DNA of 64,000 nt from Salinarimonas soli. GTDB taxonomy: Bacteria; Pseudomonadota; Alphaproteobacteria; Rhizobiales; Beijerinckiaceae. The translations under genes and the position numbers were made by a program. Below, one piece after another: positions 47,375 to 58,674 of the stretch. The number at the start of each line of letters is the position of its first letter. Within the stretch, counting starts at the first letter, position 1. The notes beneath the pieces are model-generated. The model was not told the origin of the DNA. It ran no database searches and was given only the letters and a program-made list of their open reading frames with translations. The DNA lies in contig NZ_VUOA01000017.1 in NCBI RefSeq assembly GCF_008386575.1, positions 1-64,000 on the forward strand, given 5' to 3'.

Positions 47375-47953
47375 GTGAGAAGCTCCAGACGCAGACCATC
47401 CCTGTCCGAAACCTGCATCGACGGCGTGCTCGGCATGGTGCTGAGCGTGCCCCAGCGCGAGCCCGCCCCGGGCGTGCCGCGCCGGCTCGATGCCCTGTTT
47501 CGCGAGCTCGCCAAGGGCGAGCCGAGCCGCGCTCCGGAGGACATCGAGGACCTGATCTGGTCGGTCTGGATCTCGCACCCGCATCCCGACGCCGAGAGCA
47601 CCATGGTGGCGGCCGTGGAGGCGATGGCGGCGGGCGCCCTCGATCTCGCCAAGCCCATCCTGGACCGCCTCACGGAAAGCCATCCCGACTGGGCCGAGGC
47701 CTGGAACAAGCGCGCCACCCTCGCCTTCATCGAGAAGAGCGACGAGGAGGCCCTCGCCTTCATCGAGCGGACCCTCGCCCTGGAGCCCCGCCATTTCGGC
47801 GCCATTGCGGGCTTCGCCCAGATCTGCCTGCGCCATGGACGCCTGGGCGAGGCCCGGGCGGCGCTCCAGATCGCCCTCGACATCAACCCCCATCTCGACG
47901 GCCTGCGCGAGATGGTCCGCGAGCTCGCCAGCGCCCCGCGCACGCTGCACTAG
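47375..47953 (+). CDS. TPR-repeat protein
   Basis: About 192 residues, with a helical core of tetratricopeptide-like repeats: [98 protein letters not shown]. The [10 protein letters not shown] and LEPRHFGA consensus positions are clear. No signal peptide. A GTG at 47375 has GAGGG about 10 bases upstream; a longer frame upstream exists but would add non-conserved sequence. Function unknown; a scaffold role is inference. Confidence 0.75.
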   Translation: MRSSRRRPSLSETCIDGVLGMVLSVPQREPAPGVPRRLDALFRELAKGEPSRAPEDIEDLIWSVWISHPHPDAESTMVAAVEAMAAGALDLAKPILDRLTESHPDWAEAWNKRATLAFIEKSDEEALAFIERTLALEPRHFGAIAGFAQICLRHGRLGEARAALQIALDINPHLDGLREMVRELASAPRTLH

Positions 47954-48114
47954 GGGATGGCGGAGCCGCTTTCGCGGCAGCTTTCCGCGCCGGCTCCGGA
48001 TCGGCTCGACGTCGCGCCTTGCCCCAGGGCCAATGCGCGAGCGCGCACCCGGGCGGCTCTCGCGCGGCGCGCGGCCTTGGGCTAGCGTCGCGGGAGCAGG
48101 GGAGAGCGGGCGCG

Positions 48115-49740
48115 ATGGCCGGTGAGCCGATGGACTGGGGCGAGTACGACTACGTGATCGTCGGCGCGGGCTCGGCGGGCTGCGTGCTCGCCAACCGCCT
48201 CTCGGCGGATCCGCGCCGGCGCGTGCTCCTGCTGGAGGCGGGCGGGCGCGACGGGTGGATCTGGTTCCACATTCCCGTGGGCTACCTCTTCGCCATCGGC
48301 AATCCCCGGGCCGACTGGATGTTCAAGACCGAGCCCGTCCCGGGGCTCAACGACCGGGCGCTCGCCTATCCCCGGGGCCGGGTGATCGGCGGCTCGTCCG
48401 CCATCAACGCCATGATCTACATGCGGGGCCAGGCGGCGGATTACGACGGCTGGCGCCAGCTCGGCCTGGAGGGCTGGGGCTGGAGCGACGTCCTGCCCTA
48501 TTTCCTGAAGCACCAGGACCATGTCGCGCCGTCGGGCGATCATCACCGCTCCGGCGGCGAATGGCGGGTGGAGCACCCGCGCATGCGCTGGGACATCCTC
48601 GACGCCATCCGCGACGCCTGCCATGCCGCAGGCATCCCGCGGGTGGAGGACTTCAACGGCGGCGACAACGAGGGCGCCTCCTATTTCCAGGTCAACCAGC
48701 GCCGCGGCCGGCGCTGGAGCGCGGCGCGCGGCTTCCTGCGGCCCGCGCTCGGGCGCCCGAACCTGCGGCTCGAGACGGGCGTGCAGGTGGAGCGCGTCAT
48801 CGTCGAGAACGGGCGCGCGGCCGGCGTGGCGCTTCGGCGGGGATCGGAGCGGATCGTGGCGCGGGCGTCGGGTGAGGTGATCCTCGCTGCCGGCGCCGTG
48901 AACTCGCCCCAGCTCCTGGAATTGTCGGGGATCGGCGGTCCCGACCGGCTGCGGGATCTCGGCATCCCGGTCGCGGCGGCGCTCCCGGGGGTCGGCGAGA
49001 ACCTCCAGGATCACCTGCAACTGCGTCCGGTCTTCCGGGTCGAGGGCGTGCGCACCCTCAACGAGGACTATGCGAGCCTCTGGAAGCGGGCCGCCATGGG
49101 CCTGGAATACGCGCTCCTGCGCAAAGGGCCCCTGACGATGGCGCCCTCGCAGCTCGGCGCCTTCACCCGCTCCTCGCCCGACTACGCGACGGCGAACCTG
49201 CAATTCCACTTCCAGCCCCTCTCCCTCGACCGGTTCGGCGACGCCCTCCATCCCTTCCCCGCCTTCACGGCGAGCGTGTGCAACCTGCGCCCGTCGAGCC
49301 GGGGCTCGATCCACGCGGGCAGCCCCGATCCCGCGCAGGCGCCACGCATCCAGCCGAACTATCTCTCGACGGAAGAGGACCGGCGCGTCGCGGCGGACGC
49401 GATCCGCATCGCCCGGCGCATCGTCGCCCAGGCGCCCCTCCAGCGGTTCCGGCCGCAGGAATACAAGCCCGGCCCCGAGCTCCAGGACGAGGCGGCCCTG
49501 GTGCGGGCGGCGGGGGAGATCGGCACCACGATCTTCCACCCTGTCGGAACCGCCAAGATGGGCGCCGAGGGCGATCCCATGGCAGTCGTCGATGGGCGGC
49601 TGCGGGTGCGGGGCGTGCGGGGCCTGCGGGTCATCGACGCCTCCGTGATGCCGCGCATCACCTCGGGCAACACCAACTCGCCCACGATCATGATCGCCGA
49701 GAAGGGCTCCGCCCTGGTCCTGGAGGACGCCCGGGCCTGA
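48115..49740 (+). CDS. GMC-family FAD oxidoreductase (choline dehydrogenase-like)
   Basis: A 541-residue flavoprotein: [34 protein letters not shown] (FAD fold), [53 protein letters not shown] and a C-terminal catalytic region [22 protein letters not shown] with [26 protein letters not shown]. His and Asn of the active-site pair are present. Substrate (alcohol, choline, glucose) not determinable; no betaine genes adjacent. Good GGGGAGAG ribosome site upstream. Confidence 0.88.
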   Translation: MAGEPMDWGEYDYVIVGAGSAGCVLANRLSADPRRRVLLLEAGGRDGWIWFHIPVGYLFAIGNPRADWMFKTEPVPGLNDRALAYPRGRVIGGSSAINAMIYMRGQAADYDGWRQLGLEGWGWSDVLPYFLKHQDHVAPSGDHHRSGGEWRVEHPRMRWDILDAIRDACHAAGIPRVEDFNGGDNEGASYFQVNQRRGRRWSAARGFLRPALGRPNLRLETGVQVERVIVENGRAAGVALRRGSERIVARASGEVILAAGAVNSPQLLELSGIGGPDRLRDLGIPVAAALPGVGENLQDHLQLRPVFRVEGVRTLNEDYASLWKRAAMGLEYALLRKGPLTMAPSQLGAFTRSSPDYATANLQFHFQPLSLDRFGDALHPFPAFTASVCNLRPSSRGSIHAGSPDPAQAPRIQPNYLSTEEDRRVAADAIRIARRIVAQAPLQRFRPQEYKPGPELQDEAALVRAAGEIGTTIFHPVGTAKMGAEGDPMAVVDGRLRVRGVRGLRVIDASVMPRITSGNTNSPTIMIAEKGSALVLEDARA

Positions 49741-49823
49741 GCCCGCGGGGGCGGACCCCGATTTGACGAAGGCCCGGGACCTGTGAGAGGCCCTGCTGCG
49801 CGGAAGGTGAAACCGGTGCACAG

Positions 49824-50177
49824 ATGAACAAACCAGTCGTGCTCGTCGTCGAGGACCAGGCCCTCATCGGCCTGTCGATCGAGGCCTTCCTGGCGGAAGC
49901 CGGCTACACCGTGGCGGGTCCCTTCGCCTCCAACAAGGAGGCCCTCGGCTGGCTCGACCACGGCAAGCCCGCCGCCGCGGTGCTCGATCTCGGCCTCAAG
50001 GACGGGCTCTCCACCCGGCTCGGCGAGGAACTACGCCGGCGCGGGGTCGGGTTCCTGGTCTATTCCGGCCACGCCCAGCGCCCGGATCTCGCCCCCGAGC
50101 TTCACGACGTGCCCTGGCTGAGAAAGCCCGTGCCCCGCGAGGATCTCCTGCGGGCCGTGAACGCGCTGATCGCCTGA
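49824..50177 (+). CDS. Single-domain response regulator (receiver only)
   Basis: A 117-residue CheY-like protein: LVVEDQALIG (acidic pair), phospho-acceptor D55 in AAVLDLGLKDGLS, LVYSGHAQ (Thr replaced by Ser) and the Lys in WLRKPVPRED. No output domain. Such proteins act in phosphorelays or protein-protein contacts. 83 bases after the oxidoreductase gene. Confidence 0.85.
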   Translation: MNKPVVLVVEDQALIGLSIEAFLAEAGYTVAGPFASNKEALGWLDHGKPAAAVLDLGLKDGLSTRLGEELRRRGVGFLVYSGHAQRPDLAPELHDVPWLRKPVPREDLLRAVNALIA

Positions 50178-50247
50178 GCGGATCGGGTTTCAACCCCGCT
50201 CCCACCCTCGTCCTGAGAAGGTGGCCCAGAAGTAGAGGCCACTCTCC

Positions 50248-50370
50248 CCCCTCGTCCTGAGGTGCCCCCCGCAGGCGGGCCGCGAAGGGCGCTCCAGGGA
50301 TCTCCCTCCGGCTGTGGCCCGTCCTGCGTGCTTCGAGACGCCCGCCTTCGGCGGGCTCCTCAGCATGAGG
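50248..50370. repeat. Dispersed intergenic palindromic repeat (copy 2)
   Basis: Non-coding stretch between two response-regulator genes. It reads ccctcgtcctgaggtgccccccgc, then gcgaagggcgctcc, then gtcctgcgtgcttcgagacgcccgcc and ctcctcagcatgagg, so the ends are inversely related (cctcgtcctgagg / cctcagcatgagg). Shares gcgaagggcgctcc and cctgcgtgcttcgagacgcc with copy 3 at 53292-53390. Confidence 0.75.
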
Positions 50371-50394
50371 GCCTGCGGAAACCGTCCCGGTCCG

Positions 50395-50772
50395 TCAGGC
50401 CAGAACCTCGCGCATCACGCCGACGAGCTCGTCCGGGCGGTAGGGCTTGGGCACGAAGCGGCCGTTGTCGGGGATGTCCTGCGGCTCCAGGCGGGCGCGG
50501 CCCGAGGCGATGACGAGGCGCACGTCCGGGCGCCGGTCGTGGACGATGCGCGCGAGCGCCACCCCGTCGAGCTCGCCGGGCATCTGCACGTCCGTGAACA
50601 GGATGTCGACCTCCGGATGCGCCTCCAGCTGCGCCAGCGCGTCTTGCGCGTCCATCGCCTCCACCACGAGGAAACCCGCATCCTCGAGCACGTCGGTGCC
50701 CAGCATGCGCACGAGCGGTTCGTCCTCGACGAGGAGAATCACGGTTGGGGTATGAGGAAAGGGCGCGGTCAT
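50395..50772 (-). CDS. Single-domain response regulator (receiver only)
   Basis: A 125-residue CheY-like protein: VILLVEDEPLVRMLG (acidic pair), D61 as phospho-acceptor (ILFTDVQMPGELDG), LVIASG and VPKPYRPDEL with the conserved Lys. Similar in length and type to the receiver protein on the opposite strand 220 bases away, but of a different subgroup (CheY/FixJ-like receiver with TDVQMPG). Start at 50772, with a basic tail excluded. Confidence 0.82.
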   Translation of the reverse strand: MTAPFPHTPTVILLVEDEPLVRMLGTDVLEDAGFLVVEAMDAQDALAQLEAHPEVDILFTDVQMPGELDGVALARIVHDRRPDVRLVIASGRARLEPQDIPDNGRFVPKPYRPDELVGVMREVLA

Positions 50773-50894
50773 CCAGGTCCAATCCCGCAGGCAATCACGG
50801 GTTCCAGCTTGACCGAAACCCGGTTCCCACCCTTGCGCGAGCCGAAGGGGTCGCACTCCCCGCCGGCGCGAGATCCGGGGTCGCGGCGGGCGGC

Positions 50895-51686
50895 TCAGGC
50901 CGCGAGGCGAGCCATCGCCTCGTCGAGGCAGGTGATCGAGGTGCCCTGGCCCGGCCGCGCCACGAGGGTGCAGCCCTTAGGCACAGGGGTCCAGACCTCG
51001 CGGCGGGTGTCGAAGGGCTCGGAGACCACCACGAGGCCCGTGTCGCCCTCGCGGTAATAGAGGCTCGGCGGCTTGGCATCGCAGGCCCAGCGGAAAGCGT
51101 AGAGGCTCTCGCCGTCGGTGTAGGCGGCCGTGAAGCGCAGGGGCTCCTCGATGCCCGCCGCGCTCATGAGTCCGCGCACCGCCTTGAGCACCCGGGCGAT
51201 GGCGCCGACCGGGTCCTCGGCCAGGCCCTGGCCCAAGGCCGCGAGGAAGATCGCCTCCGAATCGCCCGTGCCGAGCCGCTGCTCATAGAGCCCGTCGGGG
51301 ATCATCTCCTCGATCCGCCGCTTGATCCGGCCATAGCCCCCGACCTGGCCGTTATGCATGAACATGTGCGGGCCATGCGAGAAGGGGTGGCAGTTCGCCC
51401 GCGTGGTCGCCGTGCCCGTGGAGGCGCGCACATGGGCGAAGAACAGGCGCGAGCGCACCTGCGCGCACAGCGAGCGCAGGTTCTCGTCCGACCAGGCCGG
51501 GCGGATCTCCCGGTAGAGCCCCGGCATCTCGCGCTCGCCGTACCAGCCGAGCCCAAATCCGTCCCCGTTCGTCTCGGTCTTCGCCTCCTGGGCGTGGAGC
51601 GACTGGTGCACCAGCGAGTGGGCCGGGGCGCAGACATAATCGGAGAGGAAGACGGGTTCGCCCTGGTAGGCGAGGAAGCGGCACAT
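50895..51686 (-). CDS. Class II glutamine amidotransferase-fold protein (YafJ/EgtC-like)
   Basis: A 263-residue Ntn-hydrolase. The nucleophile Cys2 follows the initiator Met (MCRFLAYQGEP), and TNGDGFGLGWYGE, RLFFAHVRASTGTATTRANCHPFSHGPHMFMHNG and GTGDSEAIFLAAL give the remaining catalytic and substrate-binding loops. Members include YafJ and the ergothioneine enzyme EgtC; no egt genes are nearby, so the partner is not known. Starts at 51686, 178 bases from the divergent transporter gene. Confidence 0.86.
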   Translation of the reverse strand: MCRFLAYQGEPVFLSDYVCAPAHSLVHQSLHAQEAKTETNGDGFGLGWYGEREMPGLYREIRPAWSDENLRSLCAQVRSRLFFAHVRASTGTATTRANCHPFSHGPHMFMHNGQVGGYGRIKRRIEEMIPDGLYEQRLGTGDSEAIFLAALGQGLAEDPVGAIARVLKAVRGLMSAAGIEEPLRFTAAYTDGESLYAFRWACDAKPPSLYYREGDTGLVVVSEPFDTRREVWTPVPKGCTLVARPGQGTSITCLDEAMARLAA

Positions 51687-51863
51687 CCGGCGGTCCCCCT
51701 TGAGCCGGCGCGACGCGAGCCCGGCTTCACCCCTTTAGCTTCGCGAAAGGTCCGTGAACAACCCGTTAACGACCGGACGCGCGTCGCGCCGTTGCGCCCG
51801 GGCGCGCGGTTGGCTACGAGCAGGCCTGCGCCTCGTGAAGACGGCCGCAGGGGACATCCTTCG

Positions 51864-53273
51864 ATGCTCAAGCTCTTGACCGCGGTGCTCCTCCTCGCGC
51901 CGCAGGCCGCCCTGGCGGCGGACCTGGACGGGCGCACGCTCGGTGCCGCCTGGGCCCTGCCCTTCGTGGGCATCCTGCTCTCGATCGCGCTCTTCCCCCT
52001 GCTGGCGCCTCATGCCTGGGAGCATCACCAGGGCAAGATCGCGGCGTTCTGGGCCGCCCTCGTCCTCGTGCCGCTCGCCTTGCTCAAGGGACTCCCGGCG
52101 GCGGTGGGCGCCTCGCTCCACGTGGCCCTCCTCGAATACGTGCCCTTCATCCTGCTGCTCTTCGCGCTCTTCACCATCGCGGGCGGCATCCGGATCAAGG
52201 GCAACCTGCACGGCTCGCCGCTCACCAACGCCACGCTTCTCCTGATCGGCGCGGGGCTCGCGAGCGTGATCGGCACCACGGGCGCCTCGATGGTGATGAT
52301 CCGCCCCGTGATGCGCGCCAACGACAACCGGCGCTACAACGTCCACGTGATCGTGTTCTTCATCTTCCTGGTGTCGAACATCGGCGGCGCCCTCACCCCC
52401 TTGGGCGACCCGCCGCTCTTCCTCGGCTTCCTGCGCGGCGTCGACTTCTTCTGGACGACGAGGCACCTCTTGGCCGAGACCCTGTTCGTGGGCGGCGTGG
52501 TGCTCGCGGTCTTCGTCGTGCTCGACACGATCCTCTACCGGCGCGAGCGGGACTATTTCCGGCCCCTCCCCGACCCGACCCCCGACAACCCGCGCATCCA
52601 GGTCACGGGCGGCGCCAACTTCGCCCTCATCGGCGTGGTGATCGCGGCGATCCTGTTCAGCGCCTCGTGGAAGCCCGGCGTCACCTTCTCGATCGGCGGC
52701 GTCCCGATCGAGCTTCAGAACGCGGTCCGCGACATCGTCTTCGTCGCCGCGGCGCTCGCGTCGCTCGCCCTCACCTCGCCGGAGGACCGGGAGGCGAACG
52801 GCTTCTCCTGGGGGCCCATCGCGGAGGTCGCGAAGCTGTTCGCGGGGATCTTCCTGTGCATGGTGCCGGTGCTCGCCATGCTGCGGGCGGGGCTCGAAGG
52901 CCCCTTCGCCCAACTCGTGGCGCTGGTCTCGAACCCGGACGGGTCGGCCAACACCGCCGCCTATTTCTGGCTCACGGGAGCGCTCTCGTCGTTCCTGGAC
53001 AACGCCCCGACCTATCTCGTGTTCTTCGAGCTCGCCGGCGGCGAGCCGAGGAGCCTCATGACCACCGGTGCCCTGACGCTCGCCGCGATCTCCTCGGGCG
53101 CGGTCTATATGGGGGCGAACTCCTATATCGGGAACGCGCCGAACTTCATGGTCTACGCCATCGCCAAGGATGGCGGGGTCAAGATGCCGAGCTTCTTCGG
53201 CTACATGCTGTGGTCCGGCGCGGTCCTCGTGCCGACCTTCGTCCTCGCCACCTTTGTGTTCTTCCGCGGCTGA
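51864..53273 (+). CDS. Na+/H+ antiporter-like or citrate-type ion transporter (NhaD/CitMHS group)
   Basis: A 469-residue polytopic protein with about 12 hydrophobic segments. Its N-terminus (LLTAVLLLAPQAALA) resembles a signal-type first helix, then WALPFVGILLSIALFPLLAPHAWEHHQGKIA. The conserved ion-transporter segments NATLLLIGAGLASVIGTTGASMVMIRPVMRAN, FFIFLVSNIGGALTPLGDPPLFLGFLRGVDF and ALSSFLDNAPTYLVFFELAGG, then GAVYMGANSYIGNAPNFMVYAIA, are hallmarks of the NhaD/putative citrate transport family in the IT superfamily. Ion specificity is not determinable. Confidence 0.85.
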   Translation: MLKLLTAVLLLAPQAALAADLDGRTLGAAWALPFVGILLSIALFPLLAPHAWEHHQGKIAAFWAALVLVPLALLKGLPAAVGASLHVALLEYVPFILLLFALFTIAGGIRIKGNLHGSPLTNATLLLIGAGLASVIGTTGASMVMIRPVMRANDNRRYNVHVIVFFIFLVSNIGGALTPLGDPPLFLGFLRGVDFFWTTRHLLAETLFVGGVVLAVFVVLDTILYRRERDYFRPLPDPTPDNPRIQVTGGANFALIGVVIAAILFSASWKPGVTFSIGGVPIELQNAVRDIVFVAAALASLALTSPEDREANGFSWGPIAEVAKLFAGIFLCMVPVLAMLRAGLEGPFAQLVALVSNPDGSANTAAYFWLTGALSSFLDNAPTYLVFFELAGGEPRSLMTTGALTLAAISSGAVYMGANSYIGNAPNFMVYAIAKDGGVKMPSFFGYMLWSGAVLVPTFVLATFVFFRG

Positions 53274-53291
53274 GAGGCCGGCTCGGCTAAG

Positions 53292-53390
53292 GCGCAGGCG
53301 GACCTCGAAGGGCGCTCCGGGGGGCTCTGGACGGCGGTGGCAGCGTCCTGCGTGCTTCGAGACGCCTGCTGGCGCAGGCTCCTGGACATG
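53292..53390. repeat. Dispersed intergenic palindromic repeat (copy 3)
   Basis: gcgcaggcggacctcgaagggcg...cgtcctgcgtgcttcgagacgcctgc...gcaggctcctgg. It repeats segments of copy 2 (gaagggcgctcc and cctgcgtgcttcgagacgcc) in the same order. It lies between the transporter and pckA, followed by the pckA terminator. Confidence 0.72.
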
Positions 53391-53392
53391 AA

Positions 53393-53416
53393 AAAGGGGG
53401 CCTCGCGGCCCCCTTT
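53393..53416 (-). terminator. Intrinsic terminator downstream of pckA
   Basis: AAAGGGGGCC / GGCCCCCTTT form a 10-base-pair stem with a TCGC loop. Two more A residues flank it, so the minus-strand transcript ends with TTTTT after the stem. It lies 28 bases past the pckA stop and may also end the rightward transporter transcript. Confidence 0.85.
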
Positions 53417-53443
53417 CGACGTTTCGCCTGCCCTCTCGGGCAA

Positions 53444-55054
<1,611 letters not shown>

Positions 55055-55254
55055 GGGGATCATCCTCCTTGGCCGTCTCCCGGAGCTATCCAAGAGGGGC
55101 GCTCGGTTGCTGCTGCGGCTCTCTCGGTCGGGGGATCCCGTCGGCTTGGCCACTTGCTGCGATTGTACATGAAAGCGGGGTGACCCCGCGTCAACATGTT
55201 TCACGCGGGACGATAAACGCTTACGGTCAAGCCTGGTTCAGTGGCCGCAGACGC
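55055..55254. other. Promoter region of pckA
   Basis: The 200-base gap between pckA and the next minus-strand gene (ends 55255). It contains the pckA ribosome site (AAGGAGG, about 55064-55070). A half palindrome, gtttcacgcggg near 55199, recalls a parS half-site but lacks symmetry. No clear operator seen. Confidence 0.45.
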
Positions 55255-56001
55255 TTATTCGCGCTCCCCCGCGGCCCTCGCGGCGTCGGCCATGTCCTTG
55301 AGCAACCTGCGCAACTCGCCAGGCCCCGTCACACGTTCGGGGAAGGGCACCCGCGCCGTGAGATCGCCTGCCGCGAGGTCCAGGCCCTCCGGGTCGATCC
55401 CCGTGGCGCGCCAGTCCGCCGCGGGCGCCCCCGCGAGCCCCGTGGCGTAGAGCGCGAGCGCGTCGCGGTGGTCCTCGTTCATGTGCGCCACCGCGCCGGC
55501 TTCGGCCTCCAGAAGCCGCTCGGCGCCGGTCAGATCGGTGGCGAGGTCCGCGGCCGTGAGGCTCATGGCGCGGGCGAAGCCCCCGTTGAGGTGGCCGCCC
55601 TCGAGGGTCACGCGCCAGAACGAGAAGTCGCCGAAGCCCGCATAGAGCCGCGCCTTGGGATGGCGGGCGAGGAAGCGCTCGCGCACCCGCTCCTCGGTGC
55701 TGCGCGCCGCCCGCCCGACCACGGTGAGGCGCGGATGGGCCAGCGGATCGCCCTTGCCGCCCTGCGCGAGCAGGATCGAGCAGCGCGGGTCCCGCTCGAG
55801 GTTCTGCACATGGGCCGACAGGGTCGACATGAGAAGGAGCGGCGCGCCGTCGGGATCGGTCGCGACGGTGACGAGGGAAGCGAAGGGATGGCCCGTCGCC
55901 GCGTCCAGCGTCGCGAGCGCCCCGGCCCGGATGGCGCGCAGGAGCTCCTTGGCGACGGGCACGCCGTCATAGGCCGGCACGGGCGGGGGGCTCTCGGGCA
56001 T
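55255..56001 (-). CDS. HugZ-like pyridoxamine-5'-phosphate-oxidase-fold protein
   Basis: A 248-residue two-domain protein. An N-terminal flavin-reductase-like split barrel ([63 protein letters not shown]) is followed by a C-terminal DUF2470-type helical domain ([20 protein letters not shown]). This arrangement matches the HugZ family of heme-degrading or heme-iron-utilisation proteins. FMN or heme binding is inferred. The ATG at 56001 is the sensible start; the same frame stays open much further, but that part lies opposite chvI and chvG. Confidence 0.8.
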   Translation of the reverse strand: MPESPPPVPAYDGVPVAKELLRAIRAGALATLDAATGHPFASLVTVATDPDGAPLLLMSTLSAHVQNLERDPRCSILLAQGGKGDPLAHPRLTVVGRAARSTEERVRERFLARHPKARLYAGFGDFSFWRVTLEGGHLNGGFARAMSLTAADLATDLTGAERLLEAEAGAVAHMNEDHRDALALYATGLAGAPAADWRATGIDPEGLDLAAGDLTARVPFPERVTGPGELRRLLKDMADAARAAGERE

Positions 56002-56196
56002 GGTCTCGTCCTCGCGGGGTGCTTTCACGACAAGGCGAACTCCAGGCCCGCTCAGGCGTTGCAGCGGGTCGGGGTGGCGGAAGTGCGGCAGAATGCCTAT
56101 TTTGCCCTCAAGTTGACGCTTTCGGGCACCAGTTCGCCCCCGGCGCGTTCGCACGGAGAGCGTGCGGGACCACCGTCTGATGTAAGGGACCCGTTC

Positions 56197-56895
56197 ATGC
56201 CCACCATCGCCCTGGTCGACGACGACCGCAACATCCTGGCTTCCGTCTCGATCGCCCTCGAGGCGGAGGGCTACCGCATCCAGACCTACACCGACGGCGC
56301 CAGCGCCCTCGACGGCCTGCGCCAGTCGCCCCCCGACCTCGCGATCTTCGACATCAAGATGCCGCGGATGGACGGGATGGAGCTCCTGCGGCGCCTGCGC
56401 CAGAAATCGGACCTCCCCGTGATCTTCCTCACCTCGAAGGACGAGGAGATCGACGAGCTGTTCGGCCTCAAGATGGGCGCCGACGACTTCATCCGGAAGC
56501 CGTTCTCCCAGCGCCTCCTCGTGGAGCGGGTCAAGGCGGTGCTGCGCCGCTTCGCCCCCAAGGACCAGGTCCAGCCCCGCGAGACCGACGCCAAGGCCAT
56601 GGAGCGGGGCCAGCTGCGCCTCGACCCCGAGCGCCACACCTGCACCTGGCGCAACGAGCCCGTGACCCTCACGGTCACCGAGTTCCTGATCCTGCAGGCG
56701 CTCGCCCAGCGCCCGGGCGTGGTCAAGAGCCGCAACGCCCTCATGGACGCGGCCTACGACGACCAGGTCTATGTCGACGACCGCACCATCGACAGCCACA
56801 TCAAGCGCCTGCGCAAGAAGTTCAAGGTGGTCGACACCACCTTCGACATGATCGAGACCCTCTACGGGGTGGGCTACCGCTTCAAGGAAGGATAA
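56197..56895 (+). CDS. chvI: Response regulator ChvI (envelope/acid-stress)
   Basis: A 232-residue OmpR-type regulator: [11 protein letters not shown], phospho-acceptor D52 ([13 protein letters not shown]), [12 protein letters not shown] and the Lys of FIRKPF. The winged-helix domain has [32 protein letters not shown] and [20 protein letters not shown]. The wording matches ChvI of Agrobacterium and Sinorhizobium (acid/envelope response; required for symbiosis or virulence in relatives). A TTGACG-like -35 element lies about 80 bases upstream. Followed 3 bases later by chvG. Confidence 0.9.
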   Translation: MPTIALVDDDRNILASVSIALEAEGYRIQTYTDGASALDGLRQSPPDLAIFDIKMPRMDGMELLRRLRQKSDLPVIFLTSKDEEIDELFGLKMGADDFIRKPFSQRLLVERVKAVLRRFAPKDQVQPRETDAKAMERGQLRLDPERHTCTWRNEPVTLTVTEFLILQALAQRPGVVKSRNALMDAAYDDQVYVDDRTIDSHIKRLRKKFKVVDTTFDMIETLYGVGYRFKEG

Positions 56896-56898
56896 CGG

Positions 56899-58674
56899 GT
56901 GGACGCGCGTCCCGCGCAGGCCGATCCTCTTGCCATGCCCCGCCGCCGCGGCCCCGTCGGACGCATCAAGCGCCTGTGGCGCGCCCTCGTGCTGCGCGCC
57001 TCCTCGAGCCTCACCCGCCGCATCGTGGTGCTCAACCTCGCGGGCCTCTTCGCGCTCCTCGTCGGCTTCCTCTACCTCAACCAGTTCCGCGAGGGCCTGA
57101 TCGACGCCCGCGTCCAGAGCCTGTTCATCCAGGGCGAGATCATCGCGGGCGCGATCGCCACCTCGGCGACCGTCGAGACCGACATGATCGCCATCGACCC
57201 GGACCGCCTCCTCCAGATGCAGGCCGGCGAGACCTCCGGGCTCGGCGAGGACCCGCCCTCGTCCCTGGAGTTCTCCATCAACCCCGAGCGGGTGGCGCCC
57301 CTCGTGCGCCACCTCGTGACCCCGACCCGCACCCGCGCCCGGGTCTTCGACCGGGAGGGCGCGCTCCTTCTCGATACCCGCGCGCTCTATTCGCGCGGCG
57401 ACATCCTGCGCCTCGACCTGCCCCCGGTGTCCGAGGAGGCGACGCTCGCCGAGCGGGCCTGGAACGCGGTGCGCCGCCTCTTCGTGCGCGAGCCCGCCCC
57501 GACGCTCCAGGAGATCGGCCCCCAGAACGGGCGGGCGCTCACGGAGGTGCAGCGCGCCCTCATGGGGGGGCGCGCCAGCAACGTGCGCATCAACAACCGG
57601 GGCGAGACGATCGTGCTCGTGGCGGTGCCGATCCAGCGCCAGCGCTCGGTGCGCGGCGCCCTGCTCCTGTCCACGCAAGGGGGCGACATCGACCAGATCA
57701 TCGCCTCCGAGCGCTTCGCCCTCGTCCAGGTCTTCGCCGTGGGCGCGCTCGTGATGATCGTGCTCTCGGTCCTGCTCGCGGGCACCATCGCGGGGCCCGT
57801 GCGCCGGCTGGCCGAGGCCGCCGAGCGGGTGCGCCGGGGCATCAAGTCCCGCCAGGAGATCCCCGACTTCACCGGCCGCTCCGACGAGATCGGCCACCTG
57901 TCGGGGGCGTTGCGCGACATGACGCGGGCGCTCTACAACCGGATCGACGCGATCGAGAGCTTCGCGGCCGACGTCTCCCACGAGCTGAAGAACCCGCTCA
58001 CCTCGCTGCGCAGCGCCGTCGAGACCCTGCCGCGCGCCCGCACCGACGAATCCCGCGGCCGGCTCATGTCGATTATCCAGCACGACGTGCGCCGCCTCGA
58101 CCGCCTGATCAGCGACATCTCCGACGCCTCGCGCCTCGACGCCGAGCTTGCCCGCTCGGAGGCCGAGCCCGTGGACGTGGCCCGCCTGCTGGAGGCGGTG
58201 GTGTCGCTCGCCAACGACGTTCGCCGCCCGCACGAGCCCGTGATCGCGATCACCGTCGAGCCCCCTGCCCGCGGCGGCGACGGCTTCATGGTGCTGGGCC
58301 ACGACAGCCGCTTAGGGCAGGTGATCCGCAACCTCATCGACAACGCCCGCTCCTTCTCGCCCCCGGACGCCAGCGTGCGCGTCGCGGCCCGCCGCCTGCC
58401 GGCGCAGGTCGAGGTGGTGATCGAGGACGACGGGCCGGGGATCCCGCCCCATGCCCTGGAGCGGGTCTTCGAGCGCTTCTACACCGACCGCCCGGACCAG
58501 GGATTCGGCCAGAACTCGGGCCTCGGCCTGTCGATCTCGCGCCAGATCGTCGAGGCCCATCGCGGCGAGATCATCGCCGAGAACCGGCCCGGCCCCCCCG
58601 ACGAGGAGGGCGAGCCCACGCGCCTGGGCGCCCGCTTCATCGTGCGCCTGCCCGCGGCGGCCCGGGACCGATGA
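56899..58674 (+). CDS. chvG: Sensor histidine kinase ChvG
   Basis: A 591-residue membrane kinase. Transmembrane helix 1 (about 42-60: IVVLNLAGLFALLVGFLYL), a periplasmic sensing domain (about 62-270), helix 2 (LVQVFAVGALVMIVLSVLLAG), HAMP (AGPVRRLAEAAERVRRG), the phosphoacceptor box FAADVSHELKNPLTSLRSAV, and the HATPase with IDNARSFSPPD, DDGPGIPPHALERVFERFYT and GLGLSISRQIVEAHRGEI. Matches ChvG/ExoS, whose periplasmic domain is inhibited by ExoR in relatives; exoR is not in this window. GTG start at 56899. Overlaps hprK by 4 bases. Confidence 0.93.
   Translation: MDARPAQADPLAMPRRRGPVGRIKRLWRALVLRASSSLTRRIVVLNLAGLFALLVGFLYLNQFREGLIDARVQSLFIQGEIIAGAIATSATVETDMIAIDPDRLLQMQAGETSGLGEDPPSSLEFSINPERVAPLVRHLVTPTRTRARVFDREGALLLDTRALYSRGDILRLDLPPVSEEATLAERAWNAVRRLFVREPAPTLQEIGPQNGRALTEVQRALMGGRASNVRINNRGETIVLVAVPIQRQRSVRGALLLSTQGGDIDQIIASERFALVQVFAVGALVMIVLSVLLAGTIAGPVRRLAEAAERVRRGIKSRQEIPDFTGRSDEIGHLSGALRDMTRALYNRIDAIESFAADVSHELKNPLTSLRSAVETLPRARTDESRGRLMSIIQHDVRRLDRLISDISDASRLDAELARSEAEPVDVARLLEAVVSLANDVRRPHEPVIAITVEPPARGGDGFMVLGHDSRLGQVIRNLIDNARSFSPPDASVRVAARRLPAQVEVVIEDDGPGIPPHALERVFERFYTDRPDQGFGQNSGLGLSISRQIVEAHRGEIIAENRPGPPDEEGEPTRLGARFIVRLPAAARDR

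Noticed and set aside
55197-55212. ParB-site half gtttcacgcggg upstream of pckA
   Set aside because: It has only one arm of the palindrome, so it is not listed as parS.
55255-58302. 1015-codon minus-strand frame extending from the HugZ-like gene through chvI and chvG
   Set aside because: Only the first 248 codons (from ATG at 56001) match a family; the rest is antisense to chvI/chvG.
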